DNA of 64,000 nt from Dioscorea cayenensis subsp. rotundata (Eukaryota; Streptophyta; Magnoliopsida; Dioscoreales; Dioscoreaceae). Both the position numbers and the translations under genes were made by a program. Below the pieces are notes generated by a model. The model saw nothing but the letters and a program-made list of their open reading frames with translations. It ran no database searches and had not been told where the DNA came from. Positions 11,396 through 24,536 of this stretch are shown one piece after another (the stretch's first letter is position 1; every line of letters begins with the position of its first letter). The DNA lies in the NCBI RefSeq assembly GCF_009730915.1, contig NC_052474.1:21673501-21737500 (forward strand), in the 5' to 3' direction.

Positions 11396-12992
11396 TAAAT
11401 TCTTAACTGAGCTCACTGCTCTAGTTTGTTTCCATAATTTTCAAACAGGTAGATTAGTTTACTGATTTATATGGTAGCGATTTTCTTTGAATTTATAGAA
11501 GTAAAACTCCTGATCATATGGACTTGCTTTAGCATAAACAGAACATTGTATATAATGATATACAAACCATAGGCTGACAAAATATATGTAAATACTGAAC
11601 ATATTCTTATAGGATTCATTTAATTCTATAAAGCTTCCTGCTTTTATTAAATGTAAAGTGAGCTCTAATGGGAGTGCCTCTCTCTTTGTCCATATTGCCA
11701 TTAATTCACTCTTAATTGAAGACCATATCTTAACCAGGAGTAGAAAAGGCGCTGTAGCTTGCAAATCTAGTAAGGGAATGTTGTTTGACATTTACTCCTG
11801 TTTGGTTTTTTTTTGCCTCTCTACCTTGAAATTCATAGTGGCTTTTTGCAAAGGATTTGCTGTTAGCTACTTAAAAATAGGCTAAATTCCTCTGATACTG
11901 ATCCTGAGTTGAAGGAGATGTCAGAAGTGATAACTGGTAGCTGATGTAGCACGGGGTGGATAAAAACAAGCTTTAATCTCTGAAGCATTTATGGGTAGGA
12001 TTCTATAGACAAAAACTTTTAACTTAGGACCTAAAATAATACCCAATATCAAGGCTGAAAAACAACACAGGAATGATCTTCACTCTCCACCTCTAAAGAG
12101 TTAGAAGAATGGCGTCGAAAAGTTAAAAGATAATAGCTGGAAAATGGTGATGGAAATCATAGAAAATAATAAAAAACCAACTAACTTCATTATCACGCAT
12201 CAAATCTAATCTCACTTATTACAATGGTACCTGGTCCCTTTTATAGACCTAAGAGAAATACAAAGCATAGAAAGCTTCCTAATATAAAAAATCCTAATTG
12301 TAGTAATACATCAAGATATAATGTAAACAATTTGAAGATGACAGCCTTAAGGGTTGATTGTTCAAATAATGCGAGAAATTCCTGATGGGTAGTAGAAGTT
12401 GTAGTCTTAAAACAAGAGCCGACAGATAGCAATTGAAGTATAGTTAAGCTTGGAACTGGCAAGAAGCCATGCTGCTAAATGTAGGGAAAATGATACTTGT
12501 TGTCAGAGCAGTAATGTTAGACCTAAGATTGGACATAATGATTTGAAGTTGGCTGAAAATTGAAACTCTTTTTACAAGAAATGTTAATTAGATCAGTTAT
12601 TAAATCATAGGTTACTTTTGCACTTGATTTGCAGAATCTAATAAGATTTAATATTGTGTGAATGAGTGCTTTCAGATTTTTATAGCAGTTTTCTCTGAAA
12701 TAGCTAATTTTATATCATTCCTAACTTTTTTACATGACTAGAATTTCAATCTTAACCATTTTTTTAGTGGCATCACTTATGAGCATGAATATGTAGGACC
12801 TCGACAATGCTATCCTTCTTTTTCATTAAATTTTTTACAAGATGCTTCAAGTTTCTTCATTCATTTTCTTTCATTGTTATGATGGCTGAATTTTATTTTG
12901 GTGAATGCAGTAAATTGTGATCTTTCTAACGTACTATGGGGCACCTTTCAATTGCTAGACTACTTTCTGTCTAATATTATAGTCAGAAAGTT

Positions 12993-15900
12993 ATGGCAAA
13001 ATCTGGACCTGCTGGCCGCAGGTTTGTTGTTGTATTGCAAGTGACCATAATATAAATATTTTCCTGCTTTATCATTTATTGTGAGCTGAGTTATGGTGTG
13101 CCACAGTGTATTTTCTAGGAAACCAAATGAAAGTATGAGGCTTATCACTACAACAATAATCGGAGTTGTATTTGGCTTCTTCATTGGCATTTCCTTTCCT
13201 CCTGTTAACATCACAAAGGTGCATTGATGTATCTCTTTTTTTTTGCGATATCAGAATTTTAACATTAAGGCAGTTTCTACTCACGAAAGGATACAATTTT
13301 CAAGGGCTTTTCCCCCAGGTATAATTCAGTATTAAGAATATGGCCGGCCTTAAAGGATTGACTATTTTACTGTTTCAAATTGGCAGCTTCACTTTCCTTC
13401 GAGCATTTTATCATCTATTGAAGATAGGAACTCAGGAATTACAACACAAGCATTATTGAATCATGTGTGGACTTCTGCCAATACCCATGATAGTAATGAT
13501 CCCGATTGGAATAATGTTGAAAATTTAAAGGTAGGCACCTATTGTCATTTATTAAAGTGAACTATTTTTCTATTGTATTTGCATAATTTGTTTTTCCCAT
13601 ATTTGGTGCTAATAATTGGATTTGATCAACCTTGTTATTTGGATTTTCTTTTGATTTGTGAATTGCTACATTTCAAGCCTGCATAATATGAATTTTTCTG
13701 AAGCAGATTTTGAATGTTAATCAATGAGACAATAAGAAGGAACTTTTTTCCTTAAAAACAGAATGATAAAGCCCAAGAGTTTGTGAGGTGTCCAATAAGT
13801 AGGCAAAAGGCAACTGACCACTCATATCTGTCAACTTTTACAAGAGAAGCAAATACACACAAAAGTTAATGAAGCATGTATAAAAGTGCAGGAGCCTATG
13901 TCCTTTCATTAAAGTCCTTTAGAGTCCTAGTTTTGAGTGCACTAACAGGTAAATGCAATTTATGGCCACTAACCCAGTTGATTGTTATGGTTGCTTTGAG
14001 CCTTGGTGATCAATGAAGGTTTCTTGTGATTAAAGTAGACAAATTTTGTCTAAAATTGATATTTTTAGGAATGTATGTGTTTTTATCTTTGATTTGTTGT
14101 ATTTATGTTCTCCAAGTTTATTATTATTGTGGCCCTTATAAAAGCTAATGCTTGGCAAAATGGCATTCACTTAATCCTCTTGTAGCTTTGTTTCTCGTAA
14201 TCTGTTATTCTCATCTAAGCAAGGAAAGAGGCAAGCTAGATAGCAAAACTATTAGAGAAGGATGGCAAAAATAAGGTGTATTTTTGGAATAACCTACCTC
14301 ATTCTTTTCCATGGATTCAATGTTTTAATGCTTGGTTGAACCAAAACAGGTTTGATTTTGGGTCTGACTGAATTAGATTCCCTAGAATAATCCTAATTGA
14401 GCTACTTTGAAGTTAATTGAAGTAAATTTCATCTAGTTTAGTTGGATTGGTAATTAGACTGCAATAAGTTCCAAATAAACTAAGTCGATTAAAATAGGGT
14501 TGCACATTTATCACATTTATCCTAATTAAGTTTGAGTTAGTCCAAATTTGGCCTTTGTTTGTAGTACAGTTGTTGGCATAAGGAGAAGAGGCAGCTTGAT
14601 GGTGGTAAAAAATGGACTGTGTTATGTTAATTTATACAATGAATAAGTGAAATCATGGTTGAAAGAGGAGAAATGCACCATGCAGCCTTCCTCTGGGGAT
14701 CATGTGCCTTCATTAGCTTACTAGGGACATGATACTTTGGTTTAGTTATAGATTTCCTCATCTCTCTGTGAGTGTGTGTGTGTTTCTAGACATTGATGGT
14801 ATCTTATTTTGTAGTTTTATATCCTTCTTGTTTGCAATTTCTCTGAACCAAAGAATCGGTATTCTACAAATGCTTTTTGCCTTTTGTTTCTATGAGCTTT
14901 CTACTGGTGCTACTATGCTATTTATCCGGTGGTATTTATTGTTGCATGAGTGATCCCAACCATCTTCTGCAGATATATGTTCCTACAAATCCTCGAGGTG
15001 CGGAAAGATTGCCACCAAATATAATTGTCACAGAATCGGATTTGTACCCCCGTAGATTATGGGGTATCCCAAGCGAGGTACTCTTCAGCTGCTGTATTTT
15101 GAATGACAGTTTTATATTGCGATTTTGTTTATTTTGTTACGAGAAGATCATTTTCCAAAATTTTTTTATGGATGGCATTTGTCATTAGGTTGACCTGAAA
15201 ATAATTTTGATAATTGATTTTTAGTGAAAATATTTGCATACCAGCTACATCCGGCTGTTTTTCAATCTGTGACTTAGCCAAATTCCTATCTTTGGCAATA
15301 GCTGCCCGTGCAAACTTTTACATCCCATAGTTCATAATCGTGAAGCCTTAGTCCAACAGTTATTCAATATTTATTTCTGTGCTTGGCCTGATCATGCTCG
15401 CTGCTTATGTTATTTGCTTGAATGATTTGCAGGACTTGCCCATGAAACAGAAATATCTCGTGACATTCACGGTTGGATACGACCAGAAAAATAATATTGA
15501 TGCTGCTGTGAAAAAGGTTGGTAAATTTTCATCCAGATTCTTGGTATTGGCAAGAAGACTAGGCAATCAACTAATCTAGAAGCATGATCAAAGCAGTGGT
15601 TGTTTATAAGCTTTGTTCATTTGGGCAAAACAACATACATAATGTTGGAAGTTAGATGCTGGTGATCACTTAATTTTTTCTTTTGATGATTTATGAAAAA
15701 CTTGATGCTGTAGATGTTCCTTTCGTTTCCATGTAACGTTTCCTCCTTGCATGCATAATTTATGGAGCAAATTCAGCGAATCAGCTATATTAGCTACCTC
15801 ATCCCTATTTGGAATTTTTAGTTTGTATTAGAATTTAGATTTTAGATTGTTAGGTTACTGAAAATTAAAAAAAAAAACCCCCCTGAAGAAAATATACCTG

Positions 15901-17717
15901 TCCCAAAGGAGAATGGAAGCGCATGTATGAATAATGTGCTAAAGGTATTAACCAAATTACTCTAAGATTGCCATGAAAGAGCAAAGTGGAAGGGAATAAT
16001 ATGTATGCCGTGTTTGACTGAGTTCAAAACCTGAACTTTGGTTATTGTTCAAGAAATATGACCATTGGTTTTAGCGGCCAGCACTGACTGTTGACCTTTC
16101 AGGTTACTATATGTAAAAGATTTGAATAAATTAACTCAAAAAATAATTTATCTTTCTAAATAAAGAAGAAAAAGGAAAAACAAGGTTTAAATAATTCAGA
16201 ATTATGATCTACTCGGTGTTCGCTGTTGTCTAAATTTTTAAGGACAATGCCTTTGCAGTTCTCTGGAAATTTTACAATTGTCCTATTTCATTATGATGGT
16301 CGGACTAGTGAATGGGATGAGTTTGAGTGGTCCAAAAGTGCGATTCATGTCAGTGCAAGGAAACAAACCAAATGGTGAGGTTTCATCATTATTTTTTCTT
16401 TGCTTTGTGCATCGTATTCTGGTGATTGCCATGTTAGATTGAGAACTGTTATTTAAACATATTTTTCTCCAAAGGTGGTATGCAAAACGATTTCTGCACC
16501 CTGACATTGTGGCTGAATATGACTACATATTTATCTGGGATGAAGACTTGGGAGTTGAACATTTTGATGCCGAGGAGTAAGCAAAAGCATTCTTCCTAAG
16601 CATATATGCTACCCCAAAGCCAATCATAAAGCAAATCCATCTATTACCTCCCCTTTTCAGGTATATTAAACTGGTGAGGAAGCATGGTTTGGAGATTTCA
16701 CAGCCTGGTTTAGAACCGAACAAAGGCTTGACTTGGCAAATGACGAAAAGAAGAGGGGACCGTGAAGTCCATAAGTGAGCTTTGCTACGCTTTGTCGCAA
16801 TCCTTTCTGATGGTTCTTACCATAGTTCATATTTTCTTGATCATTGATTTTATCGTGATACTAACGCTATCTTTTTTGACAGGGAAACAGAAGAGAAACC
16901 CGGCTGGTGTGCAGATCCTCATTTGCCGCCATGTGCTGCGTAAGAGACCTTCTTGGCCTTTTTTCCAAATTCTTACAGCTTATCTACACATCATGCCTTA
17001 CAACCATAATCAATATTTAGGTTCGTTGAGATAATGGCACCTGTTTTTTCTCGAGATGCCTGGCGCTGTGTATGGCATATGATTCAGGTAGTACACAATT
17101 TACGCCGAATAATTCTGAAATCTCTGTACTCATGGAGGAGTATTTATACCACTGTATATTTTTCATTGCAGAATGACTTGGTTCATGGTTGGGGACTTGA
17201 TTTTGCTGTAAGAAAATGCGTGGAGGTGATGTAGCATTCTATAACTATATTCCTTAACGGTTATCCATAACTTTGTACATTATCATAATTTCTTGCTAAA
17301 AAATTGCCCTTTTCTTTGATTACTTGGAAAAGCCGGCTCATGAGAAGATCGGCGTGGTAGATTCTCAGTGGATCGTTCATCAAGTGGTTCCATCACTCGG
17401 GAACCAGGTAAGAGAAGACAAACTGCTTAATCTTATGCATTGACACAATTCCCCGGCTCTCTGCTGCTCATCTTTTTCTTTGTCATTAAACAGGGACATG
17501 CAGAGAACGGCAAAGCTCCATGGGAAGGGGTATGTTAACAATATCAAGATCCAAGACTCATAATTCAGATTTTGGTGCTGATATTACTCTCATTTTGCCG
17601 TTTCAGGTGAGGGAACGATGCAGAAAAGAATGGGGAATCTTTCAAAACCGAATGGCCGAAGCAGAAAAAACCTACAGAGAAAAGGGTATTGGTTCATTGA
17701 ATTCAACTTCTCTGTAG
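12993..17717 (+). CDS. DUF707 protein, type II membrane anchored
   Basis: Fourteen coding exons: 12993-13021, 13119-13218, 13387-13530, 14973-15077, 15433-15516, 16259-16374, 16475-16576, 16661-16774, 16883-16939, 17021-17087, 17172-17225, 17333-17407, 17494-17529, 17607-17717; 397 aa, every junction GT-AG and in phase. A basic N-terminus is followed by one hydrophobic segment (about residues 18-36, LITTTIIGVVFGFFIGISF), as in a Golgi type II protein. The body carries DUF707 hallmarks: YPRRLWGIPSEDLP, KYLVTFTVGY, FTIVLFHYDGRTSEWDEFEWS, YDYIFIWDEDLGVEHF (residues 208-223), PGWCADPHLPPCAAFVEIMAP, FSRDAWRCVWHMIQNDLVHGWGLD, GVVDSQWIVHQ. Plant members are often labelled lysine-ketoglutarate reductase trans-splicing related, a name with little functional support. 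The Asp-Glu-Asp in the middle resembles a glycosyltransferase DxD motif; a Golgi transferase role is only an inference. Confidence 0.93.
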
Positions 17718-18653
17718 AATGCTGTATACTTGTATGGTGCAAATAACATGTGTAGATTTGACGGTGATACAATATATTTGTAGCTTTCGTTTAGGTTTTC
17801 TGTTTCCTCGTTAGGACCATTCCCATATGTTGTAATATTTGACACGACGCTAGGCATTAATAGTTGAGCTTCGATTTCGAAGTTCTCTGTAGAAATTTGG
17901 AACTGTTGGCAACTTGTTATATGTTCATGGTGTAACAAACACTGCCTTATTTTCTTAATGATTCATTCTGTTTAGGTATATGTTTTTTCAATGTGATTCA
18001 AGAGCAATTGTGTTTGTGTTTCTTAGTCAAATTCTTGTTTTTACTGTTTGTTATACATTTTGGTTCAGATGTTTCAGTAAAGCCAACTTTGCCAGGTTTA
18101 TTACTTTATAATCTCTTCTATGTATGGTAATTTTTTTTATAAAAAAACCGGTGAAAATATTATTTGCAATCACCATTGTTTGAAATTTTTGAAGCAACCT
18201 CATAATTATTCTTTGATTTCTAATCATAATGTCTATTTTTAAAATTTGAAAAACAGATACTCATTGCTACGGCTACGACAACGTTTAAAACTTTAAATAG
18301 AAAATCATATCCACTCGATATAAAACCTCTCGGTAGAGTAAATGAAGATAAAACCCATGCACATGTGAGCACTGAAATCACCCCACACAATTATTACACA
18401 CACTCCCAAAAATATACCCTCACCTGTAATTCGAACTCTCAGCACTCGATATGCTAAGTTTGACTTATATTTTGTTTTACTACTACTCAATTTTCATATA
18501 CTGTGATTCTGTGATATTAACATTGAAAACAATCTTCATGAACAACTTTGTGCCGGAACTAAGCATGCATCAATTTGCTCACTTCACAAACATGTAGGGA
18601 CATAAGATATGGTTTTTAGACTTCTAATATCAGTTGGAATGAAGCTGGTTCTA
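17718..18653. other. Convergent intergenic region between the DUF707 and PRUNE-like genes
   Basis: Contains the 3'-untranslated region of the DUF707 gene (to roughly 17940) and that of the opposing gene. On the minus strand a tract reading GAGAGTTCGAATTACAG (about 18427-18443) looks like a pol III B box of a worn tRNA-derived SINE. I see no coding sequence. Confidence 0.5.
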
Positions 18654-21600
18654 TCATTTTGAACTAAAACCAAACCATTTTCCGATGGATAACTTGTTCT
18701 TCCTTCGTAGAGCTGGTTCAGGTGTTCCGGGAACCACCGATGGAGCTGGAACTGGTGTTAGAACTTGTGTCTGATTTTGTTTAACTGCAAGGCAAGCCCG
18801 AATATCAATTAAATTAGTCAAAACTTAATGAAGTTCATGAATTCGCTTATTTGTTGTGCTTTGTACAAGAGATATTAGTTACTACATCAACAATTACTGT
18901 GTATGTGTATGGTAGGATTTGTTTTGATTAATACAATAAGGTAATAAGTGGCTGATTCTGAATGTTCATAAATAGAGTGTTGACTAAATAATTTGATAAG
19001 AGAACGTAATTTGAACGCTTATTGTACAATCGCTTAAAATAAAGGGAGTTTCTAAGAACTATAATAAGATAAAAGTATGTTGTAGATGTAAATATAAATG
19101 TAGACACTTCACGTCGATGCTCAATGAAATAACCATCATTATACACAAGCTATTTCTAGTGGAAAATATCTTTGACATATCAACAGGAGCCTTTTGAGGG
19201 TGAAACCTAGCTCAAATCAGTCATGGCCTCAAGTCATACACCATTAAGGAAAAAAAAAATTTAACTGTCTTGGAGAACACATTCATTTGGCCTTGGAATG
19301 CCATGCATGAATAAATAAAATTTAATCTGATATATTAAATTACTGGAATAACCAATTGTAAAAGTCTATCAATGCCATCATCAGGAGTTTGGATCTATAA
19401 AACTGTAGAAATCTCACAATTATGTAGTCTTTACAGTGCTCATGGACACAGAAAACCGTAAAAACTAAAGATTAATTAGTACTTACAGCTAAATAAGCAA
19501 AATGTTAATTTTAGCAAGAATTATTCGTTTGGGTCAAACTATACTAGCAGGTAACTACTGTTTGAAAACAAACAGATCCTTAAACTACCTACATTAGGAA
19601 TGGCATGTGCATAGACAAGATATTTTAGATGTACGAGTATCAATCTGGTCTTCTGTCTCTAATTTGCGACATTTGAAATGGGGTGAAGTTCATTGCTATG
19701 CAATATATGCTTAAATTTCTTTGTCCTCAATGCTGCAAAGAATTATTCCTTCAATTTAAGTCATCATAATCCTTGGAGCCTGCTTCAGCTTCTTGGTTAT
19801 GATCACTGACTGGTTCATTGTTAGCATTAATAAATCAAATGGCAATCAGGTCAATTAGTTGCGTCTGAATAACACAGGTAAATTTATAGCCAAACCATTG
19901 ATGCAAAGTAAAATTCAAAAATTAATTCGAAGTAAAAGCAGGCTACAGTTAATGAAGAGAATCATACTGAAATCTGGCAAGTTACCTTCTTGGAGAGAAC
20001 CTGAAATCGACTTCCTTACTGGAATATTATGTTCCTTTGGTGCTCCATTTTCATCATTGTCTGAATCAATGTGAGTAATTTTAGCCATTAGAAATATTTG
20101 AGCATAGGGTTTAGGGACTTATGAATATAGGAAAGCAAAAAATTGCCCTTTGAAACTATATTTCATATGTAATGACAGTAAAACCAGCAAAAATGAATAA
20201 CTTTAGTTCATGAAATAATGGCTTTTAGAAATACATAAAACCAACAAATATGTAAGCCCAAAAATGCATCTAGTAAAATAGCTTACACTCGGTAGAAGGA
20301 TTCCCATAATTGCGCCGCAGAGATTCAAGAAACAATTTATCTCTGTCATCTTGCATTACTGTTATAGAGAAAAGTGATGCAAAGTCACAAACTAATCATA
20401 CATGAAACGTTTTAGCACAATGAGACAATAACAGCCTGAGAGAAGAGGTATACAATGCTCAAAGAATTCATGTCTGAAACTGGGAGCAGAGCCAGCCACG
20501 AGCAACTGTACAGCCTCTGCATCTCTCTGTGTATGAAACTTCGAAAGTTTATCCAAATTATTTGTATCCAACAAAATTCCTGCAAGCTGTGAAAAGGTAT
20601 ACCATGAGAAAGCACATGAAAAACATATTAGTGATAAAACATGACGTTATTTATGAATGCACAAACAGAAATAAGAATTCAGGAAAAAAAAAGTATACCA
20701 ATAGTTTTTTCAGGTTAGGAGTCTTAAGTAGGTCATATGCATCTTCACAGTAATGATCTGTGAGAACTGTACATAGTGAGCCCACCTACTTACAGAGAAA
20801 ATGATGTATCTATAAGACTGATAACAAGCCCATGCTTGCAAAGCTTGAATAAACCAATTGGTGGAATATGGATAACCACAGACAGAATTACCTCACTATT
20901 TGTGCACAGAACATCCTTCCCAGTGACCAACACAGTGACTTGTCTTGCCTTTATTAGATTCTCCAATTCTATCTGATTTCAAACATAAAGAACACATGTT
21001 CAAACAACAAAATCATTCCTTTGAACAGATAAACATGTGATGCATTAAAAAGCAATGAAAACCCAACAGCATCCCTTTCAAATGATGCTTCAAAAAAGAG
21101 AGGATCAATGTTTAACAGACAACATGGGAATGCAGAATGCTGAAGGTCTAATTATCAAGTAATAATACTCACATCATCAGAGAAAAGCAATGCAGATCCA
21201 TCAATTCCTAGATAATGAAAGAGCCAGGCAGCTTGTTTGTGCCTATGCATTCTCCCCCTCTTCATGTTCATCATGGGCACCACAACCTCTCCACTTCCCT
21301 CCCTCTTCTCCCTGTTCTCCATCAGCCAAGCATAGCAAATGGTGGCCACCATCGAGCTCGTCGTGCCTACAAGTGAAACCAAAGAGAAGAACATCAACAT
21401 CAACATCAACATCAACAAAGGATTGAAATGAGCTCAGAATTAGGTATCAACTGGCTTCGGAGGAATCCGAGAGCACGATCTTGGCATTGGCAGTCAACCT
21501 CCGGTTAACAATCCTCGCAGCCAAAGACCTTTTCTTTCTAAGGAAAGAGTTAATCAGCATCACGTCCTCGTCCACGACCATATCGAGATTCCGGCCACCT

Positions 21601-23241
21601 CCAGGAACGGCATTGACGGAGACAGACCGCCGGCCTCTAGGCTTGGACGATTCAAGCTCCTTCTCATTCCCCGCCATGGAGAGCCTTTCAAGAGAGCACG
21701 TCGACGAGGAAATTGACCGCCGATGTGCAGTCTCCACCAAATTCCGAGGCGGCGACAACACGAGATCGTTCCGGGAGGCTGGCTCAGCGGCGGCGGCGCC
21801 GGGAGAGGAGCTTCGGAAGTTCCTCCGAGAAGGGATTGGCGGCTGAGAATCATCGTTGAAGCGGGACTTGCGGTGAGAGGGATGCCTCGGAGGGAGGGAA
21901 GAGGCGAGATAGTCATCGGGTTCAGGGGTGGGATCGCCGCACTGCCATCGGCGGTCATCGGATCCATCACCGGAGCCATCGCCGGAGCTTTCTCCGTCGG
22001 CGTTGTGCCTTGCCGACCTGAAGAGGATCTCGGCGCTGATGCTCGGTGATGATCGATGCCTGAGCAAGCATTCATTTTTTTTTTTAAATGTTATTTTTGC
22101 ATTAATAACCCTGCAAACCTTCATAATTTCATATATATATATTTATATTCGAAATTCGAATTAACTACAAAGAAAGAATTGTAAATACAAAAAGCTTATA
22201 TAACCTGCAAAACTAATTAAAAAATTAAAAATTTTATTTTCATTTTACACTAAAATAAAAATCTTAATAATTTTCATTTTTTACAAAAAAAAAGAGCAAG
22301 TTTTGACCATAGAAATATATATATATATATATATAAATATTATGCAGATATATAATCTCAAAAGGTTGTATATGCAAATTGCTCTTTAATATTTAAACTC
22401 AGAATAATTAATGAATGTTTTAGCTGGATAATTGACTAAAAACTCAAATTAAAGAAACTTAATAATCTAATGACAAATGTTAACAGTTCTAATCTATTTT
22501 TAGAAGGCTTGCCTCCATCTCTTTCTATCCAAAAAATAAAATGCCACTTTTATTGAAAGTGAAATCTATAATACATACATACATACATATATATATATAT
22601 ATAAATTTGGAATTCAAAATTTTCAGTATGATAAAAAAAAATTATGCATATGTTTTGTTGTTCTAAATATTATTCTAATTAGATGAGAAATTGGATAAAA
22701 GCTTTACATTACTACATTACTAGGAACATAAAAATGCATAATTTTTTAAAGCAAAAAAAAAAAAAAAAAAAAAAAAATAATAATAATAATTAGATTTTGT
22801 TGGGCTCTGCTTCTTCTCAATGAGCAAATGTAATCCTACATTGACATTGTAATCTCACACTATTAATTCCCACATAGAACAATATATTTAACATTATATT
22901 AAAACATGACTATATTAAAAATTTTAATGTATATATATATATATATATATAGTCTGAGTCTCTCATTCTATCAATTTAAGATGCACATACATGATATACC
23001 TTCTTGCAGACCGAGAGAAAGGATCACGACGATCATTCAAAGCCGAAGAATTGTCCTTAACAACGAACTTTGGCGAGGCCGAAACTAATTTAGGAGATGA
23101 ACCAGTCCTGGCAGGTGAATTTTCGACCATTTTTCTAGCTTCAACAAGCCACTCATGTGTCTGACTACTTGTACTCATACTCGGTTTTCGAATGTGATCG
23201 TCGATCTTCTTCGCATTTTCACCCAAAAATTGCCCATTCAT
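18654..23241 (-). CDS. PRUNE-like DHH/DHHA2-family protein lacking catalytic motifs
   Basis: Nine exons on the minus strand: 23241-23000, 22059-21452, 21366-21173, 20972-20892, 20785-20699, 20586-20454, 20358-20287, 20060-19986, 18784-18654; 540 aa, all phases agree. Residues 1-280 are a plant-type extension (HEWLVEARKMVENSP, RRDPFSRSARRHR, Ser/Pro-rich). From about 280 the fold follows animal PRUNE and exopolyphosphatase DHH proteins: SSMVATICYAWLMENR, VVVPMMNMKRG, GIDGSALLFSDD, VTVLVTGKDVLCTNSEVGSL, then the DHHA2 part with AGILLDTNN (406-414) and TRDAEAVQLLVAGSAPSFRH-like sequence (the first three residues here are TQR). Where PRUNE has DLDSMV this protein has TTSSMV, and where PRUNE has LVDHH it has LVTGK, so phosphohydrolase activity is unlikely. 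The start is the first in-frame ATG after a TAG at about 23300; an upstream exon joined at TGTATAG cannot be excluded. Confidence 0.85.
22319..22334. repeat. (TA)n in PRUNE-like intron 1
   Basis: One of several short (TA)n runs in the 940-bp first intron (others near 22587 and 22931); a long A-run plus (TAA)n lies at about 22750-22791. Confidence 0.8.
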
Positions 23242-24536
23242 CAAATCACTAAGATTATGTAGATGCTCATTTTGTCTATCCTCTTCTTTCCATGGCTTCT
23301 CCTATACACAGAGAAAAAAAAAGTATCATGTCAATTAATGAATTAAATAAATATTTACAAAATTAAAAATATATATATATATATATAAGTTTAGTACTAG
23401 TGAGATCTCATGGCCATAATGAATGAATGAATGAATGAATGAATAAATGAATGGGTTGTTTGCAAAGAGAAGGGGAATAGAAGTATAAGTAGAAGTAGTA
23501 GTTGGAATGAAGAAAGTCAAAAGGCCGGCAAAATTTGGGAGTTATTTTGAGATGATTCAATGTATTTAAAATGAAGAAAAATTAAAAAAATTTAAGGAGT
23601 GCCGGCTTTGTTTTATATGGGGTAGAGTCAGAGAGGTGTAGTATTATTAACTTTATATATTATTTATTTATTTATTTATTTAAAGGTTTATAAAATAAAA
23701 AAAATGTGTAGAAAGTCATGGATGGTATTCAAAATTCTCTATTTTATTGTTTGTGATTTTCTTGGTCTCCTGAATGCGAACCTCTTGCTTTATATGGTCT
23801 TGGCTTTGTGGAGATCTCATTGATTAAAATCCAAGGTCTCTCTCTCTCTCTCACTCTCTAAATTTAATTATATGATTTTTAACATATTATTATGCATTGA
23901 TATATATATATATATATTTGAAGTTTGCACAACAGAGAGCTAATATGCTCTATTTTCTTTATTTAAATATTTCAAAAGAAAATTTTTTCTATACTGATAT
24001 AAATAAATATACTATAAATTTATTGCACTAAAAATATTTTAGTATCGTTTGGTAAAGTTATCATTAGGATGTTTGAATTTACTTTTAGAGTTAAAATGCA
24101 TTACACAATGAGTCAAACAAATATCATGTGCTTTTAATGATGTACTATTATTAATTTCTTCACAAAATTCGAGTAGTTATATGAAAACCACATCTGGACT
24201 TGATCAATAATAATTAAAATAAAAAAAAATGTTAGATTTAATTTGTATACACAAATATTTATTATCTATACTAATAAAAATTACATCTTGTAAGTTAATT
24301 ACATCTTGTAAAAAATTTCAGGATAAAAGATACTAACAAAAATCACCATCAATCACACACAAATTCAATTAACTAGTGAGGGAGGGATATTGATAATGCA
24401 GCAGTTCTATAAAAAAAAAAAACAAAAACAAAACAAATAAAAAATCAAACAAGAACATTTAAGTCTCTGAAAGTAAACATTAGATATCATACATGATCAA
24501 GTATTTTGGAACTAAAGAGAACATAGATATGACTCT
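23242..24536. other. Intergenic region between PRUNE-like and coilin genes
   Basis: Promoter and leader of the PRUNE-like gene (right to left) plus the 3' region of coilin. It contains a (GAAT)n run at about 23418-23453 (ATTC units on the transcribed strand), (TA)n at 23370-23387 and 23900-23917, and (CT)n at 23838-23853. No open frame with recognisable similarity was found. Confidence 0.6.

Noticed and set aside
21481-22049. Plus-strand and second minus-strand frames across the PRUNE-like exon 2.
   Set aside because: Overlap a coding exon whose phase is fixed by both splice junctions and family conservation.
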